From Algiphilus sp. (GTDB taxonomy: Bacteria > Pseudomonadota > Gammaproteobacteria > Nevskiales > Nevskiaceae), in the NCBI RefSeq assembly GCF_023145115.1, contig NZ_JAGLEJ010000036.1, positions 46,327-110,326 of the forward strand: 64,000 nucleotides of DNA, written 5' to 3'. The position numbers and the translations under genes were made by a program. The notes below the pieces were generated by a model. It had not been told where the DNA came from and made no database searches. It saw nothing but the letters and a program-made list of their open reading frames with translations. Shown one piece after another: positions 33,013 to 42,180 of this stretch. The first letter of the stretch is position 1. Every line of letters begins with the position of its first letter.

Positions 33013-35082
33013 TCACGGCTCCGTCGGCAACCCGAGCCGGCGATCGAAGATGCGCGCCTCCGCCAGCCTCGCCGCCGCCCGCAGCTCGCGGTATTCCTCG
33101 GCAAGGGTGGCCAGGCGCTCGACGGCATCGGCGCGCCAGGCGGTTTGAAGGTCGCCGCGCAGCGCGGCCAGCGCGTCGCGGTGGGTCGCCGCCGGCGTAT
33201 CCCGGGCCACCTGCGAGAGCATGGCGAGGAAATCCGCGGACGCGCGCAGCTGTGCCGGCTCGTCGCCGCTGGCCCAGTCCAGCAACCACCAGCTCAGATC
33301 GCGTTCCCGGGCGACGGCCGGATCGGCACGGAAGTCCGGCAGCGCGCCGTCCTCGAGCGCGGCGCGCGCATCGGCCATGCGCGCCTCGACGGCATCGAGT
33401 CGCCTCGTGGCCTCGGCCAGCAGCGCCACCGCACGCGGGTCGCGACCGACCAGCGCGAAGGCCTCGGCCGCGGCCAGATAGGCGCGGATCACGTTGGGAT
33501 CGCGCGCGTCCCGCTCCATCAGCGGCGCCCAGTAGCGCATGGCCGCGGCGGGCGCGTTGGTTTCCTGCGGGTCCAGGCGGGCGCGCTCGAAGCGCGCCGA
33601 GCGCGGGCACGCCGAGACCCCATCGATGAAGTGCTGGAGCTCGAAGCAGCCGATGACGCCGGTCTTGTGCAGCGCGCGCAGCGCCGTCTCCGCCAGCCCG
33701 CCGTCCCCCAGACCGACGATGTCCTCGCGCGCGATGCGCTCGCTCGGCCCCTGCAGCACGGCCCAGCCGCGCCCCAGCAGCGCGGCGCTGGAGAGCTTGC
33801 CGTCGAGATCGATGCGGTCGAAGGCCGCGGCCGCCTCGCTGCCCTGTCGCAGACGCAGCATCTCGCGCCCGAGCATGAGATTGGCGCGATCGCGCAGCGC
33901 CTCGCCGAGCGGCCCGCGCGTGTCGCGCTGCCCGGCCAGGTCGAACACCGACATCGCGGCACGCAGCTCGTCCTGCCGCGCCAGCGCGATGCCGTGGTTG
34001 AGCAGCAGGAAGGCCAGGATCGGGTTCGCCGAGCCCTCCTCGCCCCAGATCTCCGACACGCTGAGATGACGACCCTCGGCGAGCAGCGCCGCCGCCTCGT
34101 CCACGGCGTCGTACTCGAGCAGCAGCAGCGAGAGCTTGTCGCGGTACTGCGGCATGTAGGTCAGCGGCACCACCGGCGCCAGCGCGCGCAGCACCGCGAC
34201 CGCCGACGGATCGTCACCCCGCGCGACATCGAGCTCGGCGACGGCCAGGCTCGTCTCGGCCAGGGCGTGGTCGTCCACCGGCCGCTTGCCCACCGCTTCC
34301 AGCGCGGCTTCGGCCTCGGCGCGCAGGCCGGCGCGCAGCGCGCAGCGCGCATAGCTCAGCGACAGCGCAGCCGGCGGCTCCGGGGTCGCGGCACGGATCG
34401 CCCGCAGTGCACGCAGCCCCACCAGCACGTCGCCGGAGGCGCAGGCGTCGATGGCGCTGCGCACGTCCGGCGCCTGCAGGGGATCCTCGTCGAGGTCCAA
34501 TCGGATCGCGTTGGTGCCCAGACCGAACCATTCCATCAGGCGGGTGACCAGACCGGCTCCACCGGTGTCGCCCCAGATCGTGACCTGCGGATTGCGCTCG
34601 CGCAGGCCCTCGCCCGGCACCCGGATCTCGATGATGGCTTCGCCGCCGTAGAGCAGCAGTTCCTGCTCGTGCTCCTCGAAACCGCCCTCGCCGTCGGGGA
34701 CGCGCAGGCGCAGTGTGTAGCTGCCGGCGCCGGGCTCGTTGCTGGTGCCGAGCGCCCGCTGCAGGCCTTCGCCCGCGGGCGCGTCGAAGGTGCGCAGCGG
34801 ATTGCCGTTGGTGTCGACGAAGCTCAGCTGCAGATCGTCGAGATAGGCGGCCTCGCTGGCGGTGGCGTACCAGGCGATGCGACCGGCCTGGCGCTCGTCG
34901 CCGAGCGCCGGCAGCGCATCGAGCACATCGGTCACCAGCGTGTCGTAGCGCTCGTAGAGCGCCTGCGTCTCGGCGCTGGCGGGATCGAAGGCGGCGACCG
35001 GCGCGCTCGCCAGCAGGGGCAGCATCAGTGCGAGCGCTCGCGGCAGGACGGCTCCGGGCGTCTTTGCGTCATGGCGGTGCAT
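33013..35082 (-). CDS. Exported helical-repeat protein, function unknown
   Basis: Protein of 689 residues. A signal peptide covers roughly 1-31 (ending SAPVAAF). After a small beta-rich segment (about 75-165, including a YTLRLRVPDGEGGFEE stretch) the remaining ~500 residues are Ala/Leu-rich helices of TPR-like spacing, e.g. LSYARCALRAGLRAEAEAAL and ALRDRANLMLGREMLRLRQG. No catalytic residues were recognised. It is probably periplasmic and acts as a scaffold. It stands directly after the chemosensory operon in the same direction but 75 bases away, and any link to it is unproved. Confidence 0.7.
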   Translation of the reverse strand: MHRHDAKTPGAVLPRALALMLPLLASAPVAAFDPASAETQALYERYDTLVTDVLDALPALGDERQAGRIAWYATASEAAYLDDLQLSFVDTNGNPLRTFDAPAGEGLQRALGTSNEPGAGSYTLRLRVPDGEGGFEEHEQELLLYGGEAIIEIRVPGEGLRERNPQVTIWGDTGGAGLVTRLMEWFGLGTNAIRLDLDEDPLQAPDVRSAIDACASGDVLVGLRALRAIRAATPEPPAALSLSYARCALRAGLRAEAEAALEAVGKRPVDDHALAETSLAVAELDVARGDDPSAVAVLRALAPVVPLTYMPQYRDKLSLLLLEYDAVDEAAALLAEGRHLSVSEIWGEEGSANPILAFLLLNHGIALARQDELRAAMSVFDLAGQRDTRGPLGEALRDRANLMLGREMLRLRQGSEAAAAFDRIDLDGKLSSAALLGRGWAVLQGPSERIAREDIVGLGDGGLAETALRALHKTGVIGCFELQHFIDGVSACPRSARFERARLDPQETNAPAAAMRYWAPLMERDARDPNVIRAYLAAAEAFALVGRDPRAVALLAEATRRLDAVEARMADARAALEDGALPDFRADPAVARERDLSWWLLDWASGDEPAQLRASADFLAMLSQVARDTPAATHRDALAALRGDLQTAWRADAVERLATLAEEYRELRAAARLAEARIFDRRLGLPTEP

Positions 35083-35157
35083 GCGCCGATGATAGCTGCA
35101 CCGGCACCGTTGCTGGCGATGGCGCGCCGACCCGCCGCCGGGCGCACCGTTCCGGGG

Positions 35158-36288
35158 CTAGAAGAGCTCCACCGAGCCCGCCTGCATGTTGGCTTGCGAC
35201 ACCGGCTTGTGCATCGGCCGGCTGAGCTCGACCACCTTCGACTCCGCCGCCGCGCGCGCCGCGCCCGCGGCCGGCCGGTTGCCGGCGGCGGCGCGCAGCT
35301 CGCCGGCATGACCGGCGGTATCCGAGAGGCGCATCAGATGCTGATCGGCGGCGCCCAGCGCCTGGGTGGCGATGTCGTCGAACTGCAGCGCGCGCAGTCC
35401 CTCGCTGACGGCACGGCCCACGCGCTGGCTGCCGGCAGTCGCCTCCTCGGCGGTACGGTCGAGCGCCTCGCGCACCGCCCGCACGTGCCCGACCAGGGTC
35501 TCGGTCTGGCGCGCCGCCTCGGCGGAGAGGTCGTCGTCCTGATCGACCATCTGGCCGACCGCTTCGCGCGCCGAGGCGATCGCCTCCTTGGCCTCGGTGG
35601 CGAGCTTGCGGATCTGCTCGTTGAAGCTGTTCGAGCGCTGCGACAGTGAACGCACCTCTTCGGCGACCACCGCGAAGCCGCGACCCGCCTCGCCGGCGCG
35701 TGCGGCCTCGATGGCGGCGTTCAGCGCCAGCAGGTTGGTCTGGTCGGCGATCGACTTGACGTCCTCCAGCAGCACGAACATGCCGTCCAGCCGCTGCGCC
35801 ATCGCGTCGATGCGATCGACGGTCGCGGCCGAGCGCTTGCCGACATCGGCGAGGCGACCGGCGAAGCCCTGCATCAGTGTCTGCGCCTCCTCGGCGAAGC
35901 CGCTCACGCTCATGTCGCGACCCTCGGGCTGCGCCAGGCGCTTGACCAGCTGCTCCTGCTCGCGCGCCTGCCTGGCCATCGATTCGAAGCTGCCGGTGAG
36001 GTCGCCGATGGCCTCGGCGAGCAGCCCCCGCACGCGATCGATCTCGCTGCGCGCACCGCCGATCTCGTTCTCGGCGCGCTCGCCCAGCCGGTCGAGCAAG
36101 GGCGTGCTGCCGCCCTCGGTCGCGTCCGCCGTGCGCAGTGCCAGCCACAGCGTCACCGCCCACGCGGCAAACGCCACCGCACTGGCCACCGCCGGCACCC
36201 AGGCAGGCAGGGGCGCCACCGCCACCGACAGGGCGATCACGGACAACACGGCGGGCGGTACGAAGTGACGGAGCATGGCGGTTCTCAT
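35158..36288 (-). CDS. MCP-like chemotaxis signalling protein without sensor domain
   Basis: Protein of 376 residues. Two adjacent membrane helices (about 11-28 and 31-52) with almost no periplasmic loop are followed by a coiled-coil signalling domain. The receptor tip reads IADQTNLLALNAAIEAARAGEAGRGFAV-like (near 183-210), which contacts CheA and CheW. The tail ends in SVELF, the same last four residues as the CheD of this operon. It overlaps cheB (ATGA) and is the last gene of the second chemosensory operon. With no ligand domain it may sense membrane state or act as an adaptor. Confidence 0.85.
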   Translation of the reverse strand: MRTAMLRHFVPPAVLSVIALSVAVAPLPAWVPAVASAVAFAAWAVTLWLALRTADATEGGSTPLLDRLGERAENEIGGARSEIDRVRGLLAEAIGDLTGSFESMARQAREQEQLVKRLAQPEGRDMSVSGFAEEAQTLMQGFAGRLADVGKRSAATVDRIDAMAQRLDGMFVLLEDVKSIADQTNLLALNAAIEAARAGEAGRGFAVVAEEVRSLSQRSNSFNEQIRKLATEAKEAIASAREAVGQMVDQDDDLSAEAARQTETLVGHVRAVREALDRTAEEATAGSQRVGRAVSEGLRALQFDDIATQALGAADQHLMRLSDTAGHAGELRAAAGNRPAAGAARAAAESKVVELSRPMHKPVSQANMQAGSVELF

Positions 36289-37373
36289 TGCGGAATCCTC
36301 GTTTCGGAATATCGGCCCGCGCGCGCGGAACTTGAGCGCGAACGCTCGGCGCTGGCGGCCATGTGCTCGGCGATCGCGCCGAGCGGCAGGACGGCATCGG
36401 CGGCGTCCAGCCGCACCGCCGCGCCCGGCATGCCCCAGACGACGCTGGTGGCCTCGTCCTGCGCCACGGTGGGTACTCCGGCCGCGCGCAACTCGGCGAG
36501 GCCGCGCGCGCCGTCGTCGCCCATGCCGGTGAGCAGCGCGGCGCCGCAGCAGCTGCGGGCCGCGCTCACGGCGGAGGCGAACAGCACGTCCACCGAGGGC
36601 CGGTGACGGTTCACCGGGGCGGTATCGTCCAGGCGCAGCGCGAAGCCGGTGCCGGAGCGGATCAGGCGCATGTGGCGTCCGCCGGGCGCGACATAGGCGT
36701 GCCCCGCCTGCAGTGCCTGACCGTCGACGGCATGGCGCACGAACAGCGGGCTGTTGCGGTCCAGGCGCTCGGCGAAGGAGGCCGAGAACGCCGGCGGGAT
36801 GTGCTGCACGATCAGCACCGCGACGTCCCGGAGACGCCAGTCGGCAAGCACCTCGCGCAGTGCTTCGGTACCGCCGGTGGACGCGCCCAGCAGGCAGAAG
36901 CGCGATGCGGTGGCAATGCGTCCGGCGAACTTGTCCGGCGCCACCGGCGGCGCGCTGCGCATGCGCGGCTTGCTGCCCGATGCCGTGCGGATCGCCCGTG
37001 CCAGCGCATCGGCGGCCGCGGCGAGCTCGGCGTCGGTGGTGCCGGACGGCTTCTGCAGCACCTCGACCGCGCCCAGCGCGAACGCCTGGAGGGTGGTCTG
37101 GGCGCCGCGTGCGGTGAGCGAGGAGAACATCACCACCGGCGTCGGCCGCAGGCGCATCAGGTTCTCGAGGAACTGCAGACCGTTCATGCGCGGCATCTCG
37201 ACGTCGAGCACGATCACCGCGGGATTGAGCGCCTTGATACGGTCGCGCGCCTCGTAGGGGTCGGCCGCTTCGCCCACCACGCGGATATCGTCGCAGGCGG
37301 CCAGCAGCTCGCGCAGCAGCGCGCGCATCGCGGCGGAGTCGTCGACCAGCAGCACGTCCACGGGTTCGCGCAT
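36285..37373 (-). CDS. cheB: Chemotaxis methylesterase/deamidase CheB
   Basis: Protein of 362 residues: N-terminal receiver (VLLVDDSAAMRALL, phospho-Asp in VIVLDVEMPRMNG near 56) and C-terminal esterase with the triad spread over LLGASTGGTEAL (Ser), IVQHIPPAFSASFAERL (His) and TGMGDDGARGL (Asp). It removes methyl groups from receptors when phosphorylated by CheA. ATG at 37373 overlaps the cheD stop as TGATG. It is the only cheB in the window, although the flagellar chemotaxis block nearby lacks one. Confidence 0.96.
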   Translation of the reverse strand: MREPVDVLLVDDSAAMRALLRELLAACDDIRVVGEAADPYEARDRIKALNPAVIVLDVEMPRMNGLQFLENLMRLRPTPVVMFSSLTARGAQTTLQAFALGAVEVLQKPSGTTDAELAAAADALARAIRTASGSKPRMRSAPPVAPDKFAGRIATASRFCLLGASTGGTEALREVLADWRLRDVAVLIVQHIPPAFSASFAERLDRNSPLFVRHAVDGQALQAGHAYVAPGGRHMRLIRSGTGFALRLDDTAPVNRHRPSVDVLFASAVSAARSCCGAALLTGMGDDGARGLAELRAAGVPTVAQDEATSVVWGMPGAAVRLDAADAVLPLGAIAEHMAASAERSRSSSARAGRYSETRIPQ

Positions 37374-37966
37374 CAGAAGAGCTCCACGTCGTGCGCCGGC
37401 GTCCGCTGACGGGCCTGATCGCGCTTGCGCTGCTCGACGGCCGCTATGCTGCGGCCCTCGACCAGCGGCAGGTGGCGCACGCGCGCCTCGGCGGTGGCCG
37501 GGAAGAACAGCAGCTTGCGCGGATGCGGGCCGAGCAAGTCCTCCGCCACCACCGGAATGCCCTCGGTGGCCAGGAAGCGCCGCACGAAGGCGGCATTCTG
37601 CCTGCCGACATCGATGCTGGTGACCGCCGCCAACACCGCGCCGCCGCCGAACAGCTTGGCGCGGAGACGACTGCGGCGTGCGCCGAGCTTGAGCAGCGCG
37701 TTGATCAGCAGCTCCATGGCGTGGACGCCGTAGCGCGCGGTCTCGTTCTCGCCGCCCTCGGGCAGCAGGAAGTGATTCATGCCGCCGATGCCGGTGCCGT
37801 CCTCGTACATGCAGGCGGCCACGCAACTGCCCAGCGTCGTGGCCAGCACCGGCTGCCACGGCACGTCGCGGGCCTGCAGCGCGCGGTAGTCGCCGGGCGC
37901 GACCTTGAGCACGCGCGCGGCCAGCCGCTTGTCGAGGTAGCCCTCGGTCCTGGCGGGCAGGCTCAT
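37373..37966 (-). CDS. cheD: Chemoreceptor glutamine deamidase CheD
   Basis: Protein of 197 residues from ATG 37966. The catalytic Cys and His are in TTLGSCVAACMYE and GGMNHFLLPEGG, so it should be active; GARRSRLRAKLFGGG follows. It deamidates receptor glutamines to methylatable glutamates. Overlaps at both ends with cheR (ATGA) and cheB (TGATG) indicate coupled translation. The C-terminus is HDVELF; the VELF end recurs in the MCP-like protein two genes on. Confidence 0.95.
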   Translation of the reverse strand: MSLPARTEGYLDKRLAARVLKVAPGDYRALQARDVPWQPVLATTLGSCVAACMYEDGTGIGGMNHFLLPEGGENETARYGVHAMELLINALLKLGARRSRLRAKLFGGGAVLAAVTSIDVGRQNAAFVRRFLATEGIPVVAEDLLGPHPRKLLFFPATAEARVRHLPLVEGRSIAAVEQRKRDQARQRTPAHDVELF

Positions 37967-38799
37967 GCGGCGCGCCCCACCCGGCTGCGTGCCGGTGCGT
38001 ACACGCTGCGCCCGCACGAGCGCACGATCTCGGTGGCGTGGAAGAAGCTCTCGGAATGCCCGGCGAAGAACAGGCCGTCGTCGTGCAGCAGCGGCACCAT
38101 GCGCCCCAGCAGCCGGAGCTGCGTGGGCTTGTCGAAGTAGATCATGACGTTGCGGCAGAACACCGCGTCGAACTGGCCCTGGACGGGCCAGCGCGCGTCG
38201 AGCAGGTTGCACGGCGCGAAGCGCACCAGCCGCTGCAGCGCGGGCAGCACGCGCGCCTGGCCGGCATTGCTGCCGGTGCCGCGCTGGAAGAAGCGCTTGC
38301 GGCGCGTCGCCGACAGATCCTCGATCCGCGCCACCGGGTAGATCGCGCGTCCCGCGCGCTCCAGGCAGGCGGTGTCGATATCGGTGGCGAGGATCTCCAC
38401 CGGCGGGTCGAGCCGGTCGAAGGCCTCGCAGGCGGTGATCGCCAGACTCCACGCCTCCTCGCCGGTCGAGGCCGCCGAGCACCAGATGCGCTGCCGCGGC
38501 GGCGCACCGCTGCGCCGCAGATGCCGCGCCAGTGTCTCGAAGTGATGCGCCTCGCGGAAGAAGCTCGTGAGATTGGTGGTCAGCGCGTTGACGAACTGCT
38601 GCCAGTCGTCGGTACCGCCGGAACGCTCCAGCGTGTCGAGATAGTCGGCCACGCTGCGATGCCCGCCGGCGCGCAGCAGCCGCGTCAGCCGGCCATAGGC
38701 CATGTCCCGCTTGGCCTCGGCGAGCGCGATGCCCGCGCGCTTCCGGATCAGCTCGCGGATGCGCGTGAAATCCCGCTGCGTATAGGCGAACTCGCTCAC
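37963..38799 (-). CDS. cheR: Chemoreceptor methyltransferase CheR
   Basis: Protein of 278 residues starting at GTG 38799 (VSEFAYTQRDFTRIREL); an extension to an ATG upstream would be Ala/Arg-rich and would run into the receptor gene. Marks: NLTSFFREAHHFETLA, SAASTGEEAWSLAI for SAM, EILATDIDTACLERA and FDAVFCRNVMIYFDKPTQ. It methylates receptor glutamates. The adjacent receptor ends in a CheR-tether-like WTSF, which CheR could bind. The 172 bases between the two genes hold no gene that I can support. Confidence 0.94.
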   Translation of the reverse strand: MSEFAYTQRDFTRIRELIRKRAGIALAEAKRDMAYGRLTRLLRAGGHRSVADYLDTLERSGGTDDWQQFVNALTTNLTSFFREAHHFETLARHLRRSGAPPRQRIWCSAASTGEEAWSLAITACEAFDRLDPPVEILATDIDTACLERAGRAIYPVARIEDLSATRRKRFFQRGTGSNAGQARVLPALQRLVRFAPCNLLDARWPVQGQFDAVFCRNVMIYFDKPTQLRLLGRMVPLLHDDGLFFAGHSESFFHATEIVRSCGRSVYAPARSRVGRAA

Positions 38800-38971
38800 C
38801 GGGCGCGGTCTCCTGCCTGCCCGCCGCGCCCCGGCGGCGCCGGCAGCGGCTGGCGCGCGTCGCAGCCATCCAGCGACGCGCCCCACACGGCGAAGCACCG
38901 CAGCAGCGTCAGCCAGGCTGCCCGCTGCTCCCGCCACCCACCGGCCTTGTGCGTGCGCATGGGCGATGGCG

Positions 38972-41614
38972 TCAGAAGCTGGTCCACTGCTCGCCGGCGT
39001 CGGCACCGGTATCGGCACCCGCCGATCCGCCGCCGTGCCCGTTCACCCCGGCGGTGTGCCCGGCACCGTTGGCACGGGCGGCCGGCGTCGCCTGCCGCGC
39101 AGCCGGCACCGCCGCCCGCGGCCGGGCCGGCGCGCTCCGCTGCGCCTCGGCCGCGTGCCCGGTCTCGCGACTGCGCTCGGCGCTCTGCTGCTGGCTGATG
39201 CGGAACTGGTTGACCAGCTCCTCCATCGCGCCGGCCTGCTCCTCCATCGAGCGCGCCGCCGCGGAGGCTTCCTCGACCAGCGCCGCATTCTGCTGAGTGA
39301 CCTCGTCCATCTGCGACACCGTCAGGCTGACCTGCTCGATGCCGGAGCTCTGCTCGGCGGAGGCCGAGGTGATCTCGCCCATGATGTCGGTGACGCGCTT
39401 CACCGCGGTGACGATCTCGTCCATGGTGGTGCCGGCGCGGTTCACCAGTTCGGTGCCGCCCTTGATCTTGTCCACCGAGTCGGAGATCAGGGCCTTGATC
39501 TCCTTCGCCGCGGCGGCGGAGCGCTGCGCGAGGTTGCGCACCTCGCCGGCGACCACCGCGAAGCCGCGGCCCTGCTCGCCGGCGCGTGCGGCTTCCACCG
39601 CGGCGTTCAGCGCCAGGATGTTGGTCTGGAAGGCGATGCCGTCGATCACGCCGATGATGTCGGCGATCTTCTTCGAGCTGTCGTTGATGTCGCTCATCGT
39701 CGAGACCACCTGCTCGACCACGTCGCCGCCGCGGGTCGCGACGCTCGACGCGCCCTGCGCCTGCTCGTTGGCCTGGCGGGCGTTGTCGGCGTTCTGCTTG
39801 ACGGTGGCGGTGAGCTCCTCCATCGACGATGCGGTCTCCTCGAGGCTGGCCGCCTGCTGCTCGGTGCGCGACGAGAGGTCGGCGTTGCCGGCGGCGATCT
39901 CGCGGGCCGCGACATTGATCGACTCGGAGGCCTGGCGGATGGACGTCACCATGTCGGTGAGCTTGTCCATGGTGCCGTTGGCGTCCTCCTTCAGGCGCGC
40001 GAAGAGACCCTCGTAGTCAGCCGTGATGCGCTGCGTGAGATCGCCCTGCGCCATCGCGCCGAGGATGCCGAGCACTTCGTTGAAGGCCTTCTCGTTGGTA
40101 TCGAGCAGCTGGTTGATGCCGCCTGCCAGACGCCCGAAGAAGCCGTCCTTGTCGTCCAGCGATACGCGGGTCGAGAACTCGCCGCGCACGGCACCGTCGA
40201 CGATGCCGTTGATCTCCTGCTCCACCGCCACCTCGGCGGTGCGGTCGAGCCATTCCACGACCGTGCCGCAGCGCTGACCGTCGGCGTCGGTGATCGGATT
40301 GAGCGTCAGACTCATGGTGCGGCCGCCGACCCCGATCTGCGTGGTCAGCGTGTCGCGCAGCGCATCGATCATGCGGATCTGATGCGAGGGATTCTTGTGG
40401 AAGATGTCGATGTTCGCGCCCATCACCTTGCGCACGTCGAACTGCGGCAGATCCTTGCGCAGATCGCTCTCGACGTTGGTCAGCATCTCGTTCAGCGAGT
40501 TGTTGACGTAGACGATGTTGCGATCGCCGTCGGCGATCATGACGTTGGTGGTGACGTTGTCCAGCGCGTTGCGGATGCGCAGGTTCTCCTCGGCGAGCCG
40601 CTGCTCCTTCTCGGTGCGCTCGGCGATCTCCGCCTGCAGCTTGAGCTCGGCGGTGCGGTCCTGCCACTCGACGACCGTTCCGGCGCGAGCGCCGTCGTCG
40701 CTGAAGATCGGGCTGGCGATGAGGCCGAAGGTGCGGCCGCCGAGCTTGATCTCGGTGCGGTAGGTGTCCTTGAGCGCCGCCAGCATCTTCTCCTGGTGCG
40801 CCGGGTTCTTGTGGAAGCCGTCGATGCACGCGCCCACCAGCCCGTCGACGCGGAAGCTGCCGATCTCCTTGCGGATGTCCGACTCGGCGTCCGAGAGCAT
40901 CGCGGTCACGGCCGGATTCATGTAGACGATGCGCCGCTCGTTGTCGGCGATCATGACGTTGGTGGTGACGTTGTCCAGCGCGTTGCGGATGCGCAGGTTC
41001 TCCTCGCCGATCGCGCGTTCCTTCTCGGTGCGCGCCGCGACGTCGTCCAGCATGCGGTTCACGCCCTCGCAGAGGGTGCGGATCATATCGTCCTTGCCGT
41101 CCAGCGCGATGCGCCGCGACAGATCGCCGGAGGCAGCCGCCGCGACCACTTCCCCGGTCTCGTGGACCGCGGCCTCGAGGGCGCGCCGTCCGAGCACTTC
41201 GGCGGTGATGTCGGTGGCGTACTTGATCACCTTGAAGGCCGTGCCGTCGGGCCCGAAGATGGGGTTGTAGCTGGCCTGGATCCAGATCTCGTTGCCGGCC
41301 TTGCCGATGCGCTTGTACTGGCCGGCATCGAACTCGCCGCGGCCGAGCTTCTGCCAGAAGCGCCGGTATTCCGCGGATTCGCGCTCCTCCGGCGTGACGA
41401 ACATGCGGTGATGCTTGCCCACCACCTCGTCCTTGGCGTAGCCCAGCGCGTCGAGGAAGTTCTGGTTGCAGTTCAGGATGTTGCCGCCGAGATCGAACTC
41501 GATGACGGCCTGCACCTTGTTGATGGCCGCGATCTGGCCTTCCAGCTCGGCCTGATGCATGGCGTGTTCGCGCCCGTGATGGCCGACGCGGCCGAAGCTC
41601 TTGAGCATGCCCAT
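38972..41614 (-). CDS. Soluble methyl-accepting chemotaxis protein with multiple PAS domains
   Basis: Protein of 880 residues with no membrane helix, so a cytoplasmic receptor. PAS 1 covers about 30-140 (IEFDLGGNILNCNQNFLDALGY). Two near-duplicate PAS units follow at roughly 205-325 and 335-455, both opening RIRNALDNVTTNVMIAD and carrying FHKNP and GTVVEW.DRTAE. A HAMP-like stretch and a typical signalling domain follow (NILALNAAVEAARAGEQGRGFAVVAGEVR near 670-700). The C-terminus GEQWTSF resembles the CheR tether pentapeptide xWxxF. It probably reads redox or an internal ligand through the PAS domains, which could bind haem or flavin. It lies between cheW and cheR of the second system. Confidence 0.95.
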   Translation of the reverse strand: MGMLKSFGRVGHHGREHAMHQAELEGQIAAINKVQAVIEFDLGGNILNCNQNFLDALGYAKDEVVGKHHRMFVTPEERESAEYRRFWQKLGRGEFDAGQYKRIGKAGNEIWIQASYNPIFGPDGTAFKVIKYATDITAEVLGRRALEAAVHETGEVVAAAASGDLSRRIALDGKDDMIRTLCEGVNRMLDDVAARTEKERAIGEENLRIRNALDNVTTNVMIADNERRIVYMNPAVTAMLSDAESDIRKEIGSFRVDGLVGACIDGFHKNPAHQEKMLAALKDTYRTEIKLGGRTFGLIASPIFSDDGARAGTVVEWQDRTAELKLQAEIAERTEKEQRLAEENLRIRNALDNVTTNVMIADGDRNIVYVNNSLNEMLTNVESDLRKDLPQFDVRKVMGANIDIFHKNPSHQIRMIDALRDTLTTQIGVGGRTMSLTLNPITDADGQRCGTVVEWLDRTAEVAVEQEINGIVDGAVRGEFSTRVSLDDKDGFFGRLAGGINQLLDTNEKAFNEVLGILGAMAQGDLTQRITADYEGLFARLKEDANGTMDKLTDMVTSIRQASESINVAAREIAAGNADLSSRTEQQAASLEETASSMEELTATVKQNADNARQANEQAQGASSVATRGGDVVEQVVSTMSDINDSSKKIADIIGVIDGIAFQTNILALNAAVEAARAGEQGRGFAVVAGEVRNLAQRSAAAAKEIKALISDSVDKIKGGTELVNRAGTTMDEIVTAVKRVTDIMGEITSASAEQSSGIEQVSLTVSQMDEVTQQNAALVEEASAAARSMEEQAGAMEELVNQFRISQQQSAERSRETGHAAEAQRSAPARPRAAVPAARQATPAARANGAGHTAGVNGHGGGSAGADTGADAGEQWTSF

Positions 41615-41637
41615 GGCGTGTTCTCCGGTGGGATTCG

Positions 41638-42162
41638 TTAAGCGGTTGCGGGGGTGGCCGTCACGGCCTTGGAGACCAGCGCCATTTCCTGGCTGGCCAT
41701 CATGGTTTCGATATCGAGGAGGATCAGCATCCGGTCGTCGACCGAGCCCAGCCCGGTGACGTAGCTCGCGTCGACCGACTGCCCGAGCTCGGGCGGATCG
41801 AGGATCTGGTCGGTGGTGAGCGCCATGACGTCGGAGACGCGGTCGACGACGACACCGACCACGCGCTCGGCGAGGTTGAGGATGATCATCACCGTGAAGG
41901 CGTCGTACTCGGCGCGCGGAAGGTTGAACTTCAGGCGCAGGTCGATGACCGGCACGATGGTGCCGCGCAGGTTGACCACGCCCTTGATGAAGGCCGGTGC
42001 ATCCGGAATGCGCGTGACGGTGTCGTAGCCCCGGATCTCCTGCACCTTCAGGATGTCGACGCCGTACTCCTCCTCGGCGAGGGCGAAGGTGAGGAACTCG
42101 CGGGTGGCGACGCCGCTCTCGGCGTCCTCGACGGCGCGCTCTGCCACGGCTTGTGCTTGCAT
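41638..42162 (-). CDS. cheW: Chemotaxis coupling protein CheW
   Basis: Protein of 174 residues. The CheW fold is seen in EFLTFALAEEEYGVDILKVQEIRGY, then VVNLRGTIVPVIDLRLKF with the conserved Asn-Leu-Arg-Gly, and VVDRVSDVMAL. It bridges CheA to receptors. It sits 18 bases after cheA and 23 before the PAS receptor gene. Confidence 0.95.
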   Translation of the reverse strand: MQAQAVAERAVEDAESGVATREFLTFALAEEEYGVDILKVQEIRGYDTVTRIPDAPAFIKGVVNLRGTIVPVIDLRLKFNLPRAEYDAFTVMIILNLAERVVGVVVDRVSDVMALTTDQILDPPELGQSVDASYVTGLGSVDDRMLILLDIETMMASQEMALVSKAVTATPATA

Positions 42163-42180
42163 GATCGGGCTCCGGTGGAA

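Noticed and set aside
38800..38971. An N-terminal extension of CheR or a small gene
   Set aside because: The frame is Ala/Arg/Pro-rich with no similarity to CheR N-termini, and GTG 38799 gives a normal-length protein.
38966..41641. An 891-codon plus-strand frame
   Set aside because: It mirrors the multi-PAS receptor gene and shows only the composition expected of its complement.
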